From Halomonas cupida (lineage in GTDB: Bacteria > Pseudomonadota > Gammaproteobacteria > Pseudomonadales > Halomonadaceae), in the NCBI RefSeq assembly GCF_900142755.1, contig NZ_FRCA01000001.1, positions 432,888 to 496,887 of the forward strand: a DNA stretch of 64,000 nt, in the 5' to 3' direction. The notes under the pieces were generated by a model. That model ran no database searches. It was not told where the DNA came from and saw only the letters and a program-made list of their open reading frames with translations. Shown in pieces: positions 23,024 through 33,203 of this stretch. Position 1 is the stretch's first letter; each line of letters starts with the position of its first letter. The position numbers were made by a program, and so were the translations under genes.

Positions 23024-24841
23024 ATGTCAGATACTGATAACCGCAAGGTAATCAATAATATACGTAATTTCTCGATCATCGCGCACATCGACCATGGCAA
23101 GTCGACCCTGGCCGATCGTTTGATCCAGAGTTGCGGTGGCCTGACCGAGCGCGAACTCAAGGAGCAGGTCCTCGACTCCATGGATCTGGAGCGAGAGCGG
23201 GGCATTACCATCAAGGCGCAGTCGGTAACGCTCGACTATGTTGCGGCGGATGGTGAGACCTATCAGCTCAACTTCATCGATACCCCAGGGCACGTGGACT
23301 TCTCCTATGAGGTGTCGCGTTCGTTGTATGCCTGTGAAGGTGCACTGCTGGTGGTTGACGCCGCTCAGGGGGTCGAGGCGCAGTCGGTAGCCAACTGCTA
23401 CACCGCCATCGAGCAGGGGCTTGAGGTATTGCCGGTTCTCAACAAGATGGATCTGCCTCAGGCCGACCCCGAGAAGGTTGCCCACGAGGTCGAGGAAATC
23501 ATCGGTCTTGATGCCACGGATGCCTGCCAGGTCTCGGCCAAGAGTGGCCTGGGCATCGACGCTCTTCTCGAACGCCTGGTGCGGGATATCCCGCCTCCCA
23601 AGGGGGATCGTGAGGCACCGCTGCAGGCACTGATCATCGACTCCTGGTTCGACAACTACCTCGGGGTGGTGTCTCTGGTGAGGATCTTCGACGGTACCCT
23701 GAAGAAGGGCGAGAAGATTCGCATTCTGTCGACAGGGCGCGACTGGCAGGCCAACGAGGTCGGTATCTTTACACCGCTGCGCAAGGAAACCGGCATGTTG
23801 CGCGCGGGTGAAGTCGGGTTCGTGGTGGCGGGTATCAAGGATATCCATGGTGCGCCGGTGGGTGACACCATCACCCATGCGAAGACCGCTGAGGTCAAGC
23901 GCCTACCGGGCTTCCAGAAGGTCAAGCCGCAGGTCTATGCCGGTATGTTCCCGGTCAGTGCCGATGATTACGAGGACTTCCGTGATGCGTTGTCCAAGCT
24001 GGCGCTGAATGATGCATCGCTGGATTACGAGCCGGAGAACTCCGATGCGCTCGGTTTCGGCTTCCGCGTCGGTTTCCTCGGCACCCTGCACATGGAAATC
24101 GTCCAGGAGCGCCTGGAGCGGGAGTATGACCTCGACCTGCTGACCACGGCGCCCACCGTGGTCTATGAGCTGGCGATGAAGAATGGTGATCTGGATTATG
24201 TGTCCAACCCTTCCAAGCTGCCGGACATGGCGGATGTGGAGGAGATGCGTGAGCCGATCGTGCGTGCCAGTATCCTGGTGCCTCAGGAATTCGTCGGCAA
24301 TGTGATCGCCGAGTGTGAACAGCGTCGTGGTACCCAGCTCGATATGCTGTTCCTCGGTAACCAGATCCAATTGACCTATGAACTGCCGATGAGTGAAGTG
24401 GTCATGGATTTCTTCGACCGACTCAAGTCGATCTCGAAGGGTTACGCTTCTCTCGATTACAACTTCGAACGCTTCGAGGCGGCAAAACTGGTGCGCCTCG
24501 ATGTGCTGATCAACGGAGATCGTGTTGACGCTCTGGCGGTGATCATCCACCGCGATCACGCCCACGGCCGCGGGCGGCTGTTGGTCGAGAAGATGAAGGA
24601 ACTGATCCCGCGCCAGATGTTCGATGTAGCCATTCAGGCGGCAATCGGTGGTCAGGTGGTAGCGCGTTCTACCGTCAAGGCGCTGCGCAAGAACGTCACC
24701 GCCAAGTGTTATGGCGGAGACGTGTCCCGCAAGAAGAAGCTGCTCGAGAAACAGAAGGCGGGCAAGAAGCGCATGAAGCAGGTAGGCCGCGTGGAGATTC
24801 CTCAGGATGCCTTCCTTGCCGTGCTCAAGGTGAATGACTAG
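23024..24841 (+). CDS. lepA: Elongation factor 4 (LepA), ribosomal back-translocase
   Basis: Translational GTPase that acts on stalled ribosomes or during ribosome assembly. The 605-residue product shows G1 [10 protein letters not shown] (20-29), RGITIKAQ, G3 DTPGH, G4 NKMD, the EF-G-like middle domains, and the LepA-specific C-terminal domain ending [21 protein letters not shown]. Its length is close to the E. coli protein (599). It lies 11 bp upstream of lepB, the ancient lepA-lepB pair. Confidence 0.97.
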   Translation: MSDTDNRKVINNIRNFSIIAHIDHGKSTLADRLIQSCGGLTERELKEQVLDSMDLERERGITIKAQSVTLDYVAADGETYQLNFIDTPGHVDFSYEVSRSLYACEGALLVVDAAQGVEAQSVANCYTAIEQGLEVLPVLNKMDLPQADPEKVAHEVEEIIGLDATDACQVSAKSGLGIDALLERLVRDIPPPKGDREAPLQALIIDSWFDNYLGVVSLVRIFDGTLKKGEKIRILSTGRDWQANEVGIFTPLRKETGMLRAGEVGFVVAGIKDIHGAPVGDTITHAKTAEVKRLPGFQKVKPQVYAGMFPVSADDYEDFRDALSKLALNDASLDYEPENSDALGFGFRVGFLGTLHMEIVQERLEREYDLDLLTTAPTVVYELAMKNGDLDYVSNPSKLPDMADVEEMREPIVRASILVPQEFVGNVIAECEQRRGTQLDMLFLGNQIQLTYELPMSEVVMDFFDRLKSISKGYASLDYNFERFEAAKLVRLDVLINGDRVDALAVIIHRDHAHGRGRLLVEKMKELIPRQMFDVAIQAAIGGQVVARSTVKALRKNVTAKCYGGDVSRKKKLLEKQKAGKKRMKQVGRVEIPQDAFLAVLKVND

Positions 24842-24852
24842 GAAACACATAC

Positions 24853-25644
24853 ATGGATTTTTCCCTGATATTGGTGGTCGCGGTGGCGGTCACAGGGCTG
24901 GTTGCGTTGCTCGATCTGGTCTTCTGGCGGCCCCGTCGCAAGGCGACGGCCATGCAGGAGGCTCAAGCCGCGGGGGCTGACGCTTCATCGGCGGCTGTCC
25001 GCGACCCCTGGCCGGTGGATTATGCCCGGTCCTTCTTCCCGGTGCTGCTGGTGGTATTGGTGTTGCGCAGTTTCGTGGTCGAGCCTTTCCAGATTCCGTC
25101 CGGCTCCATGCGGCCGACGCTGGAGGTCGGGGATTTCATCCTGGTCAACAAGTTCAGCTATGGGCTGCGCCTGCCGGTTCTCGACACCAAGGTCGTGGAA
25201 GTAGGGGAGCCGGAGCGGGGAGATGTGATGGTGTTCCGTTTCCCCAAGGATCCGTCGGTCAACTTCATCAAGCGGGTGGTTGGTCTGCCGGGTGACCGTG
25301 TGGCCTACCTCGACAAGCAGTTGTACGTCAACGGCGAGCCGGTTACCAAGACGCTGGTCGATTCCTCCCCGGACAGTGCTCCGGGAGAAGAGAAATATGT
25401 CGAGCAGTTGGGCGATCATCAACACGATATCTACAATAGTCCACGAGAGCCTGGTGTCTTGAGGCATGAACGGGTGGTGCCCGAGGGCATGTATTTCGTC
25501 ATGGGAGACAATCGTGATCACTCCGACGATAGTCGCTACTGGGGCTTCGTTCCGGAGGAGAATATCGTAGGCAAGGCATTTGCCGTGTGGATGCATTGGG
25601 ATGGTGGCCTGCCGAGTTTCTCCAACGTGAGATTGATCCCCTGA
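24853..25644 (+). CDS. lepB: Signal peptidase I
   Basis: Inner-membrane serine protease that removes signal peptides from exported preproteins. The 263-residue product has two N-terminal membrane helices (about 4-24 and 60-75), the catalytic Ser85 in PSGSMRPTL, the general base Lys140 in KRVVGLPGD, and the GDNRDHSDDSRYWGFVP box. It follows lepA closely and precedes the rnc leader hairpin. Confidence 0.97.
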   Translation: MDFSLILVVAVAVTGLVALLDLVFWRPRRKATAMQEAQAAGADASSAAVRDPWPVDYARSFFPVLLVVLVLRSFVVEPFQIPSGSMRPTLEVGDFILVNKFSYGLRLPVLDTKVVEVGEPERGDVMVFRFPKDPSVNFIKRVVGLPGDRVAYLDKQLYVNGEPVTKTLVDSSPDSAPGEEKYVEQLGDHQHDIYNSPREPGVLRHERVVPEGMYFVMGDNRDHSDDSRYWGFVPEENIVGKAFAVWMHWDGGLPSFSNVRLIP

Positions 25645-25669
25645 GGGGAGCTTTCGCTTCGCACTCGGC

Positions 25670-25703
25670 CGCCGGTGATGGTCCTTCGGGACCTTCGCCG
25701 GCG
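25670..25703 (+). other. Two-tier stem-loop in the rnc leader
   Basis: CGCCGG (25670-25675) pairs with CCGGCG (25698-25703), and inside it GGTCC (25680-25684) pairs with GGACC (25689-25693) around a TTCG tetraloop; symmetric 4-nt internal loops separate the two stems. It ends about 42 bp before rnc. In E. coli RNase III cleaves a stem-loop in its own leader to lower rnc expression, so this may be the equivalent site; partial termination after lepB is the alternative. Confidence 0.55.
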
Positions 25704-25745
25704 TGTTGTCACCAGCCCCCACCATATTGAATCAGCAGGAGCGTC

Positions 25746-26435
25746 GTGAGTAATCCCCTGACCGCCTTCAGTCACCGCATCGGCCACGAATTCGAGGACT
25801 CTGAACTCCTTGAATTGGCGATGACGCATCGGAGCTTCGGTGGCCGCAATAATGAACGGCTCGAGTTTCTCGGAGACTCGATCGTCAATTTCGTGATCGC
25901 CGAGGCACTTTTTCAACGTTTCCCCGAAGCACGCGAAGGCCAGCTTTCGCGTCTGCGTGCTCGACTCGTCAAGGGTCAGACCCTGGCGGAGCTTGCCCGC
26001 GAGATGAGCGTGGGCGAATGCCTGCGCCTGGGCTCCGGTGAGATGAAGAGTGGCGGCCACCGCCGCGAGTCGATTCTCGCCGACGCGGTAGAAGCCGTGA
26101 TCGGCGCGATCTACCTGGATGCGGGCATGGATGTGGTCCGCCAGCGAGTATTGACCTGGTTTGCCGAGCGTCTCGAGAACATCAATCTCAAGGAATCGCA
26201 GAAGGATCCCAAGACCCGCCTGCAGGAATTTCTTCAGTCACGCCAGTCACCCTTGCCACGCTACGAGGTGACGGCGGTGGAGGGCGAGGCCCACGCGCAG
26301 ATATTCACCGTCGAGTGTCATATCGAGATGCTCGAGGAACATACAGTAGGTAACGGCTCCAGCCGTCGTCACGCGGAGCAGCAGGCCGCCGAGCGTGCTC
26401 TTGCACTACTCGACCCCAAGGGAGTCAGCGCATGA
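25746..26435 (+). CDS. rnc: Ribonuclease III
   Basis: Double-strand-specific endoribonuclease for rRNA and mRNA processing. The 229-residue product has the signature [14 protein letters not shown] (35-48), a second acidic site ([15 protein letters not shown]) and a C-terminal double-stranded-RNA-binding domain (about 155-226). The start is GTG at 25746, preceded by CAGGAG. It overlaps era by 4 bp in the conserved rnc-era-recO operon. Confidence 0.97.
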   Translation: MSNPLTAFSHRIGHEFEDSELLELAMTHRSFGGRNNERLEFLGDSIVNFVIAEALFQRFPEAREGQLSRLRARLVKGQTLAELAREMSVGECLRLGSGEMKSGGHRRESILADAVEAVIGAIYLDAGMDVVRQRVLTWFAERLENINLKESQKDPKTRLQEFLQSRQSPLPRYEVTAVEGEAHAQIFTVECHIEMLEEHTVGNGSSRRHAEQQAAERALALLDPKGVSA

Positions 26436-27331
26436 CCCAGAGCTGTGGCTTTGTCGCCATCGTCGGCCGTCCCAATGTCGGCAAATCGACATTGATGAAC
26501 CGTATCCTCGGCCAGAAGATTTCCATCACCTCGCGTCGTCCTCAGACGACCCGTCACCAGGTGATGGGCATCAAGACCGAGGATGACACTCAGTTCATCT
26601 ATGTCGATACGCCAGGTATCCATATCATGGCGAAGGATCGCAACAAGGCGATCAACCGCTTCATGAACCAGGCTGCGGTTCAGGCCTTGCGCGACGTGGA
26701 TTGCGTGGTGTTTCTCATTGACCGTACTCGCTGGTCGGAAGAGGATCAGGTCGTGCTGCAACGCCTCGAGCACGTCAAGGCTCCGGTGATTCTGGCCGTC
26801 AACAAGGTCGACCGCCTGACTGACAAGGCCAGCCTGCTGCCCTGGTTGGCCGAGGTTGGGGCGCGTCGTGAATTCGCTGCTGTAGTGCCTATCTCTGCCA
26901 AGCACGGTACCAATGTCCCGGAGCTGGAGGCGGAGATTGCTGGCCATCTGCCTGAGGGAATCCACTTCTTCCCGGAAGACCAGGTCACTGATCGCAGCCA
27001 GCGCTTCCTCGCATCCGAGCTGGTCCGGGAGAAGGTCATGAGGCAACTGGGTGATGAGCTGCCTTATCAGATGACCGTGGAAATCGAGGAATTCCGGGAA
27101 GATCCACGTGTCACTCACATCAGTGCCTTGATTCTGGTCGAACGTCAGGGCCAGAAGAAGATTCTGATCGGTGAGAACGGCGAGCGCATCAAGAGCATCG
27201 GCCGCGAGGCGCGTCTCGACATGGAGCGTGCCTTCGGCAGCAAGGTAATGCTCAACCTGTGGGTCAAGGTCAAGCGTGGCTGGTCCGATGACGAACGTGC
27301 ACTGAAGAGTCTCGGCTACGACCTCGACTGA
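26432..27331 (+). CDS. era: GTPase Era
   Basis: Essential GTPase that binds 16S rRNA and helps mature the 30S subunit. The 299-residue product contains GRPNVGKST (10-18), the switch region [18 protein letters not shown] and a C-terminal KH domain with [14 protein letters not shown]. It overlaps rnc by 4 bp. Confidence 0.97.
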   Translation: MTQSCGFVAIVGRPNVGKSTLMNRILGQKISITSRRPQTTRHQVMGIKTEDDTQFIYVDTPGIHIMAKDRNKAINRFMNQAAVQALRDVDCVVFLIDRTRWSEEDQVVLQRLEHVKAPVILAVNKVDRLTDKASLLPWLAEVGARREFAAVVPISAKHGTNVPELEAEIAGHLPEGIHFFPEDQVTDRSQRFLASELVREKVMRQLGDELPYQMTVEIEEFREDPRVTHISALILVERQGQKKILIGENGERIKSIGREARLDMERAFGSKVMLNLWVKVKRGWSDDERALKSLGYDLD

Positions 27332-27379
27332 CCTGCGCACGGCAGGCACTTTCTGAGCGATCATTGTCGAGTTTCTGCG

Positions 27380-28075
27380 ATGCAGCCACAGCCCGCCTTT
27401 CTTCTGCACCGGCGTCCCTATCGCGAAACCAGTGCGCTGGTGGAACTGCTGACCCTGGACCATGGCCGGGTACGGGCCGTGGCTCAGGGCATGCAGCGTC
27501 CCGGCAGTCGTTCGCGTAGTCAGATGCAACCCTTCTCGCCGCTGCATATCACCTGGCAGGGCGAGCGGGAGCTCAAGCGCCTACGTCTGGTGGAGTCGCG
27601 CGGAACGGCTGCCATGCTGGTCGGCGAGGGTCTTCTGTGTGGTTTGTATGCCAATGAACTGCTGACTCGCCTGTTACCGGTGGAGTTTGCCGTGCCTGAG
27701 GTATTTGCCTTCTACACCTCGCTGCTTTCCGAGCTGATGCGCCCGGCGGAGCGTGCACCGGCCTTGCGGCGTCTGGAAGTGGCACTGCTCGATGCGCTGG
27801 ATGCGGCTCCGCGTTTCTGTACTCCCGACGGTGATGCACTGGACCCTCAGGCTCGCTATCAATATGACACCTCCAGCCGTGCTTTTGTCGCGGCTTCTCA
27901 GGGCATCGATGGCCGTACGCTGCGTCTGCTGTCGCATGCCGACTGGAGTGAACCCGGTCTCGCAGGTGTCGCCAAGGCAGTGACTCGCGCCGCACTGGCA
28001 CCACTGTTGGGCGATCGGCCACTGCGTTCGCGACAATTGATGCAGGCCATGGCCCAACGTCGTCGAGCGCAGTGA
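27380..28075 (+). CDS. recO: DNA repair protein RecO
   Basis: Recombination mediator that helps load RecA onto SSB-coated DNA (RecFOR pathway). The 231-residue product has the typical start (PAFLLHRRPYRETSALVELL), an OB-fold N-terminal domain and the helical domain with LYANELLTRLLP. Only one cysteine-containing element (RFCTPDG) remains in the zinc region, as usual for gammaproteobacterial RecO. It lies 48 bp after era. Confidence 0.94.
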   Translation: MQPQPAFLLHRRPYRETSALVELLTLDHGRVRAVAQGMQRPGSRSRSQMQPFSPLHITWQGERELKRLRLVESRGTAAMLVGEGLLCGLYANELLTRLLPVEFAVPEVFAFYTSLLSELMRPAERAPALRRLEVALLDALDAAPRFCTPDGDALDPQARYQYDTSSRAFVAASQGIDGRTLRLLSHADWSEPGLAGVAKAVTRAALAPLLGDRPLRSRQLMQAMAQRRRAQ

Positions 28076-28204
28076 TACCATGCGTTGATTCCCTGAACCT
28101 TCACCAGGTGAGTTGTTTACCGAACTCCACGAACCCGGCCGCTCCAATCCCTGACGGTGGCAGCGCCGGGCTCCTCGACTCTGCACAGTGCTACGGAGAC
28201 CATG

Positions 28205-28999
28205 ATGTATCCCCCTCGACTGCTACTCGGTGTCAACATCGATCATATCGCCACTCTGCGCCAGGCGCGGGGCACCCGCTATCCGGATCCAATCCAGGCG
28301 GCATTGCTCGCCGAGGAGGCCGGGGCAGATGGCATCACTGTGCATCTGCGTGAAGATCGCCGGCATATCCAGGAGCGAGATATCCGCTTGCTGGCCGAGG
28401 TGCTCAACACGCGCATGAACCTCGAAATGGCGGTGACCGAGCCGATGCTGGCGCTGGCCGAGGAAGTACGCCCGGCACATGTCTGCCTGGTACCGGAGAA
28501 GCGCGAGGAACTGACCACTGAAGGCGGACTGGATGTGGTTGGCCAGTTCGAGGCCGTGCGCAATGCCTGTCAGCGTCTGGCCGCGGCAGGCTGTGACGTA
28601 TCGCTGTTCATCGACCCGGACCCGGACCAGATTGCCGCCGCACAACGTGCTGGTGCTCCGACCATCGAACTGCACACCGGTGCCTTTGCCGATGCCGAAC
28701 CGTTGCAGTCAGCCACCGAGTATCAGCGCCTGGTGGCGGCGGCGGAGATGGCGGTGGAGCTCGGCCTGGTAGTCAATGCCGGTCATGGACTCCATTACCA
28801 CAATGTTGAGGTCATCGCTGCCATCCCCGGCTTGCATGAGCTCAATATCGGCCATGCGATCATTGCTCGTGCGCTGTTTGTTGGCCTCAAGGAGGCGGTG
28901 GCCGAGATGAAGCGCTTGATGATTGCGGGTTACGAGGCTGGATTGGTCGCGGCGATTGATGGGATGGAGCACGACCACGACGATGACCACATTCATTGA
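28205..28999 (+). CDS. pdxJ: Pyridoxine 5'-phosphate synthase
   Basis: Last step of the DXP-dependent vitamin B6 pathway; joins 1-amino-acetone-3-phosphate and deoxyxylulose phosphate. The product (264 residues from 28205) has [54 protein letters not shown] and [15 protein letters not shown] precedes two adjacent ATGs (28202 and 28205); the second has the better spacing. The C-terminus ends in an unusual His/Asp-rich tail (HDHDDDHIH) that may bind metal or be neutral. Confidence 0.95.
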   Translation: MYPPRLLLGVNIDHIATLRQARGTRYPDPIQAALLAEEAGADGITVHLREDRRHIQERDIRLLAEVLNTRMNLEMAVTEPMLALAEEVRPAHVCLVPEKREELTTEGGLDVVGQFEAVRNACQRLAAAGCDVSLFIDPDPDQIAAAQRAGAPTIELHTGAFADAEPLQSATEYQRLVAAAEMAVELGLVVNAGHGLHYHNVEVIAAIPGLHELNIGHAIIARALFVGLKEAVAEMKRLMIAGYEAGLVAAIDGMEHDHDDDHIH

Positions 29000-29035
29000 G
29001 TTCTGCCCACCGTTGCACGCGGGGAGTCGCCTGCC

Positions 29036-29416
29036 ATGATCCTCGGAATTGGTACCGACATCGCCCGTATCGAGCGGTTTGCTGCGGCCACCGAGCGTCA
29101 TGGCGCGCGTTTTGCTGCTCGCATCCTCGGGCAGAATGAACGCCCTGCGCTGGACAGTGCCGCGCAGCCAGCGGCCTGGCTTGCCAAGCGCTTTGCTGCC
29201 AAGGAGGCCTTTCTCAAGGCGCTGGGCACCGGATTGCGCTACGGCATGAGCTGGGGGGAGATCGAAGTGGTCAATGATGACCTGGGTTGTCCTCGGCTGG
29301 TGTTGTCGGGAGTGGCTGCGCAGCTTGCCGCGGAGCGTGGCGTCATCCGTAGTCACCTTAGCCTCAGTGACGAGTCGGATGTGGCGGTCGCCTTTGTGGT
29401 GCTGGAAGGCGACTGA
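29036..29416 (+). CDS. acpS: Holo-[acyl-carrier-protein] synthase
   Basis: Transfers 4'-phosphopantetheine from CoA to acyl carrier protein. The 126-residue product has the two signatures GIGTDIARIERF (metal-binding Asp at residue 8) and KRFAAKEAFLKALGTG. It follows pdxJ by 36 bp with GGGGAG upstream, the usual pdxJ-acpS pair, and converges with gacS. Confidence 0.96.
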   Translation: MILGIGTDIARIERFAAATERHGARFAARILGQNERPALDSAAQPAAWLAKRFAAKEAFLKALGTGLRYGMSWGEIEVVNDDLGCPRLVLSGVAAQLAAERGVIRSHLSLSDESDVAVAFVVLEGD

Positions 29417-29428
29417 ACGACCTGGCGG

Positions 29429-32191
29429 CTAGAGGCTATGCGGGGGAGTGGATGTACTGGCGTTGGCTTCCGGCGCTTCGGTTTCACTGCCATGCTGTTG
29501 CTGCCACTGCTGTAGTTGCTGCATGGCGGCAGTCAGGTCGGGCAGCATGGCCATGGTGTCCTGCATGCCTCTTGAGCGCAGACGGGTCTCGATGGTTTCC
29601 ACCAGCAGCGCCAGGCGCGGAACGCCGCAGTAACGACAGGCGCCATTGAGCCCATGAATGGCGTCGAGCAGGGCCTCCTCGTCGTCTTGCTCGATGGCCG
29701 CGTCGATATCCTGTTGCGTGGCGTCCAGCGAGGCCGCGAGAGACGCGATCAACTGTTTCGCCAGCGCCTCGCGGCCTCCGGCCACTCGAGTCCCTAGCTG
29801 GAGGTCGACGATGGGGAGATCGTCTCCCTTGCCCGGAGACGGTGTGGTTGGCTGTGGCTGAGAGGTTGGCGAGGCTGGCTTGCCGGTATGCAGTGAGATA
29901 CCCAGCCAGATCTGCAGCAGTTCATCAAGATGAGCAGGATCCAGCGGCTTGATCAGCACGTCGTCGATGCCTTTCTGCAGTAATTCGCGCCGCTGGGACT
30001 CGAGTACGTGGGCGGTCACGGCGATGATCGGACGCTCCCGCCAGCTGTCGCTGATACGGCGCAATGCCTGGGTCGCCTCGACGCCGTCAATACCCTTCAT
30101 GCGGATATCCATCAGCACCATATCGAAGTCCTGCTGCTGGGCTAGGGCAATGGCTTCCTCGCCACTTGATGCCAGTGTCAATCGCCGTGAAGGTCCCTCG
30201 ATCAGCTCCTTGAGCAACAGCCGGTTGGGCTCGCTGTCATCGACAATCAGTAGACTGACTTCAGGTTCCCCGCCTTCGATGGCGAGAGGTGGCGGCAATG
30301 GTTTGTCAGTCTGGGGCAACAGCAGGGCGGGGTGGTGGTCGGTGCCGAGCAATCCGCTCAACTGGCGCTCGACGGCCTGTGCCAGTACCTTGCGCGAAAT
30401 CGGTTTGGCCAGAATCTCGATGTGCGGCGGCAGCGCCAGGCTGGCCTGGTCCGGAAGCCCGGCGTTGAGCATCAGCAGTGTCGGACAGGAGCGTGTTGCG
30501 AGGCGCTGTCTGAGGTGGGCCAATCGTTTGCCGGTGAGATCTCTGGCGCTGATGGCTTCCAGGCAGACGCTGGCATGGTCGGCTTCATCGACCACTGTCG
30601 CTTGCCACTGCGTTGCCAGATGCACCAGGGCACGGCGTGATGGGCCGTGGGGTTCTTCCACGTGAAAGCGGCAGTCGTGGAGTTCGAGCTCTGGCATGCG
30701 CTCCAGGTGGGGGTTGCCGGTCAGCGAAATGGTGAAGTGGAAGGTGGAGCCTTGTTCGGGGGTGCTGTCGACTCCGATGGAGCCGCCCATCTGTTCCACC
30801 AGTTGGCGCGAGATGGTCAGGCCCAGACCGGTACCGCCAAACTGGCGCGAGTGACTCGGTGTGGCCTGGCGGAAGGCCTGGGACAGTCTCCGCTGCTGGA
30901 TGTCGGTCAGGCCAATGCCGGTATCGCTGACGCTCAGGCGCAGGGTGACGCAGTCGTTGTGGGACTCTTCGACCATCACTCGAACGATGACCTCGCCGTG
31001 GTCGGTGAACTTGATGGCGTTATTGACCAGGTTGGTCAGCACCTGGCGGATGCGTAGCGGGTCACCAGTCAACTGTGGCGGCACGTCGTCGTATACCAGG
31101 CTCAACAGTTGCAGGTCCTTCTGGTGAGCGAGCGGGGCCTGCAGGCCGAGCACCTCGTCGACCAGCGTCTGGATATCGACAGGCACATGCTCGAGGACCA
31201 GTCGGCCGGCCTCAAGCTTTGAGAAGTCGAGCACATCATTGACCAGCGACAGCAGGTTGTTGCAGGCGCGTTGCACCTGGTCCAGCCATTCCTGCTGTCG
31301 TTGATCCAGAGGGGAACGTCCAAGCAGTCGGCAGAAGCCGACGATGCCGTTGAGCGGCGTACGGATCTCGTGGCTCATGTTGGCCAGGAACTCCGATTTC
31401 ACGCGATTGGCTTCCACTGCCTGGCGGTGCGAAATATCCAGCTCGATATTCTGCACCTCGATGGTTTCCATGGACTCCTGCAGTTCGCGGGTCGCGCTCT
31501 CGATCTGATGATTCAGATCCTCACGGGCCTCGGCCATATGGTCGGCCAGTGCATTGATCCTTGCCGCCAGCTCGGCCAGTTCCGCGGGCTTGTCCACGGG
31601 CATGTGTGGTGGCTGGCGACCCAGGGAGAGCTGGTCCAGTAGATGGCTCATATCATCCAGTGGTTGGGTAATGCGTCGCGATAACGAGAATGCCACCAGA
31701 AACAGCAACAGGCCGCAGACCAGCAGGATCAGAGCCGCTCGAGCCAGGTCGCTGTAATTGGCCAGCAGCAGCAGCGAGGCATCGACATCGAGAATCAGCC
31801 AGGCATCCTGAGTCTGTGCCAGGGGGACGACGACCACCCACTGGCGGTAGTGCTGCATCAGACGACGTTCACCGGAGGGGCTGACCGCCAGCGCTTCGCC
31901 GCGCAGCCGACCGAATTCGAGCACGGACTGATTGCCCCGCTGTAGACGCAGAGCACGAATCGACGGAGAGTCCATCAACTGGTTGGCCGCCTTCTGCAGG
32001 GCTGCGGCATCGTTCATGGCCAGCGCCTCGCCGAGCTGCGGTGCCAGCAGATCGACCGCATCGTTGATTCGCGCCTGCATGGCGGACTGTCGCAGCGAAT
32101 TCTCGTGGTACAACGACAGAGAGGCCATCAGCGTAAGCAACAGCATCGGCAGGCCGAGGAGTGCCAGCATCAAGCGGGATTTAAGCGACAT
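29429..32191 (-). CDS. gacS: Hybrid sensor histidine kinase GacS/BarA
   Basis: Tripartite membrane kinase that signals to GacA/UvrY and, through Rsm/Csr small RNAs, to carbon-storage regulators. The 920-residue product has two membrane helices (about 8-27 and 150-170) around a periplasmic sensor, a HAMP domain (about 171-225), the phospho-His H274 in [12 protein letters not shown], the ATPase motifs NAIKFT, DTGIGL and GGTGLGL, a receiver domain with D695 (LMDIRMKG) and K748, and a C-terminal Hpt domain with H846. Its place beside cysM-rlmD-relA-mazG matches Pseudomonas gacS. Confidence 0.94.
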   Translation of the reverse strand: MSLKSRLMLALLGLPMLLLTLMASLSLYHENSLRQSAMQARINDAVDLLAPQLGEALAMNDAAALQKAANQLMDSPSIRALRLQRGNQSVLEFGRLRGEALAVSPSGERRLMQHYRQWVVVVPLAQTQDAWLILDVDASLLLLANYSDLARAALILLVCGLLLFLVAFSLSRRITQPLDDMSHLLDQLSLGRQPPHMPVDKPAELAELAARINALADHMAEAREDLNHQIESATRELQESMETIEVQNIELDISHRQAVEANRVKSEFLANMSHEIRTPLNGIVGFCRLLGRSPLDQRQQEWLDQVQRACNNLLSLVNDVLDFSKLEAGRLVLEHVPVDIQTLVDEVLGLQAPLAHQKDLQLLSLVYDDVPPQLTGDPLRIRQVLTNLVNNAIKFTDHGEVIVRVMVEESHNDCVTLRLSVSDTGIGLTDIQQRRLSQAFRQATPSHSRQFGGTGLGLTISRQLVEQMGGSIGVDSTPEQGSTFHFTISLTGNPHLERMPELELHDCRFHVEEPHGPSRRALVHLATQWQATVVDEADHASVCLEAISARDLTGKRLAHLRQRLATRSCPTLLMLNAGLPDQASLALPPHIEILAKPISRKVLAQAVERQLSGLLGTDHHPALLLPQTDKPLPPPLAIEGGEPEVSLLIVDDSEPNRLLLKELIEGPSRRLTLASSGEEAIALAQQQDFDMVLMDIRMKGIDGVEATQALRRISDSWRERPIIAVTAHVLESQRRELLQKGIDDVLIKPLDPAHLDELLQIWLGISLHTGKPASPTSQPQPTTPSPGKGDDLPIVDLQLGTRVAGGREALAKQLIASLAASLDATQQDIDAAIEQDDEEALLDAIHGLNGACRYCGVPRLALLVETIETRLRSRGMQDTMAMLPDLTAAMQQLQQWQQQHGSETEAPEANASTSTPPHSL

Positions 32192-32245
32192 GTACTGCTG
32201 TCCGTCCAGTTGGAGTTCCCCTATGTCAGCTCATGGTGCCACGCC

Positions 32246-32274
32246 TGTCCAGTACCCATGGTCACCGATATAAT
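32246..32274 (+). promoter_or_regulatory. Candidate promoter of cysM
   Basis: A perfect TATAAT (32269-32274) lies 31 bp before the cysM start, with a weak TGTCCA -35 (32246-32251) 17 bp upstream. Confidence 0.5.
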
Positions 32275-32305
32275 GCAGAGCAGACCACTCAACAAGGTAG
32301 GTTGC

Positions 32306-33202
32306 ATGGAATTTCTGACCCTCGAACAGGTGGTGGGCCAGACCCCGCTGGTTCGTTTGAAGCGTATCACCGCCGGTCGCAACAATGTTCTACTCGCCAA
32401 GCTGGAGGGCAACAACCCCGCCGGCTCGGTCAAGGATCGCCCTGCGCTGTCGATGTTCAGCGAAGCCGAGGCCCGGGGGGACATCGTGCCCGGCGATACG
32501 CTGATCGAGGCCACGTCCGGTAACACCGGTATCGCTCTGGCCATGGTCGCGGCGATGAAGGGCTATCGGATGGTCCTGATCATGCCGGAGAACGCCTCCG
32601 TCGAGCGCAAGCAGGCCATGGCCGCCTATGGCGCAGAGCTTATCGAAGTCAGCCGCGAAGGTGGCATGGAAGAAGCTCGCGATCTCGCTGATACCATGAT
32701 CGCCAGGGGCGAGGGCAAGGCGCTTGACCAGTTTGCCAATCCCGATAACCCGCTGGGGCATTATCGCACCACCGGTCCGGAATTATGGCAGCAGACCGGC
32801 GGTACCATCACTCATTTCGTGAGTTCCATGGGCACCACCGGTACGATCATGGGCGTGTCGCGCTATCTCAAGGAGCAGCGCAGCGAGATTGAGGTGATAG
32901 GCCTGCAGCCGGAAGATGGTGCCAGTATTGCGGGTATTCGCCGTTGGCCAGAGGAATATCTGCCGAAGATCTTCGAGCCTGCTCGGGTCGATCGAGTGCT
33001 CGATATTGGGCAGCATGAAGCTGAGCACCATATGCGCCGGCTGGCGCGGGAGGAAGGGATCCTCGCGGGAGTCTCCTCCGGAGGGGCTCTGGCCGGAGCC
33101 CTGCGTATTGCCGAGCAGGTGGAGAATGCGGTGATCGTATTCATCGTCTGTGATCGTGGCGATCGTTATCTGTCGACTGGCCTTCTGGCCCCGGAGCTGT
33201 AG
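32306..33202 (+). CDS. cysM: Cysteine synthase B
   Basis: PLP enzyme making cysteine (or S-sulfocysteine) from O-acetylserine. The 298-residue product has the PLP Lys43 in NPAGSVKDRPAL and the phosphate-binding loop TSGNTGIAL (about 70-78). The RRWPEEYLPKIFEPARVD segment is typical of CysM rather than CysK. The ATG at 32306 has AAGGTAGG upstream; open frame upstream of it overlaps the gacS start and is not used. Confidence 0.94.
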   Translation: MEFLTLEQVVGQTPLVRLKRITAGRNNVLLAKLEGNNPAGSVKDRPALSMFSEAEARGDIVPGDTLIEATSGNTGIALAMVAAMKGYRMVLIMPENASVERKQAMAAYGAELIEVSREGGMEEARDLADTMIARGEGKALDQFANPDNPLGHYRTTGPELWQQTGGTITHFVSSMGTTGTIMGVSRYLKEQRSEIEVIGLQPEDGASIAGIRRWPEEYLPKIFEPARVDRVLDIGQHEAEHHMRRLAREEGILAGVSSGGALAGALRIAEQVENAVIVFIVCDRGDRYLSTGLLAPEL

Positions 33203-33203
33203 C

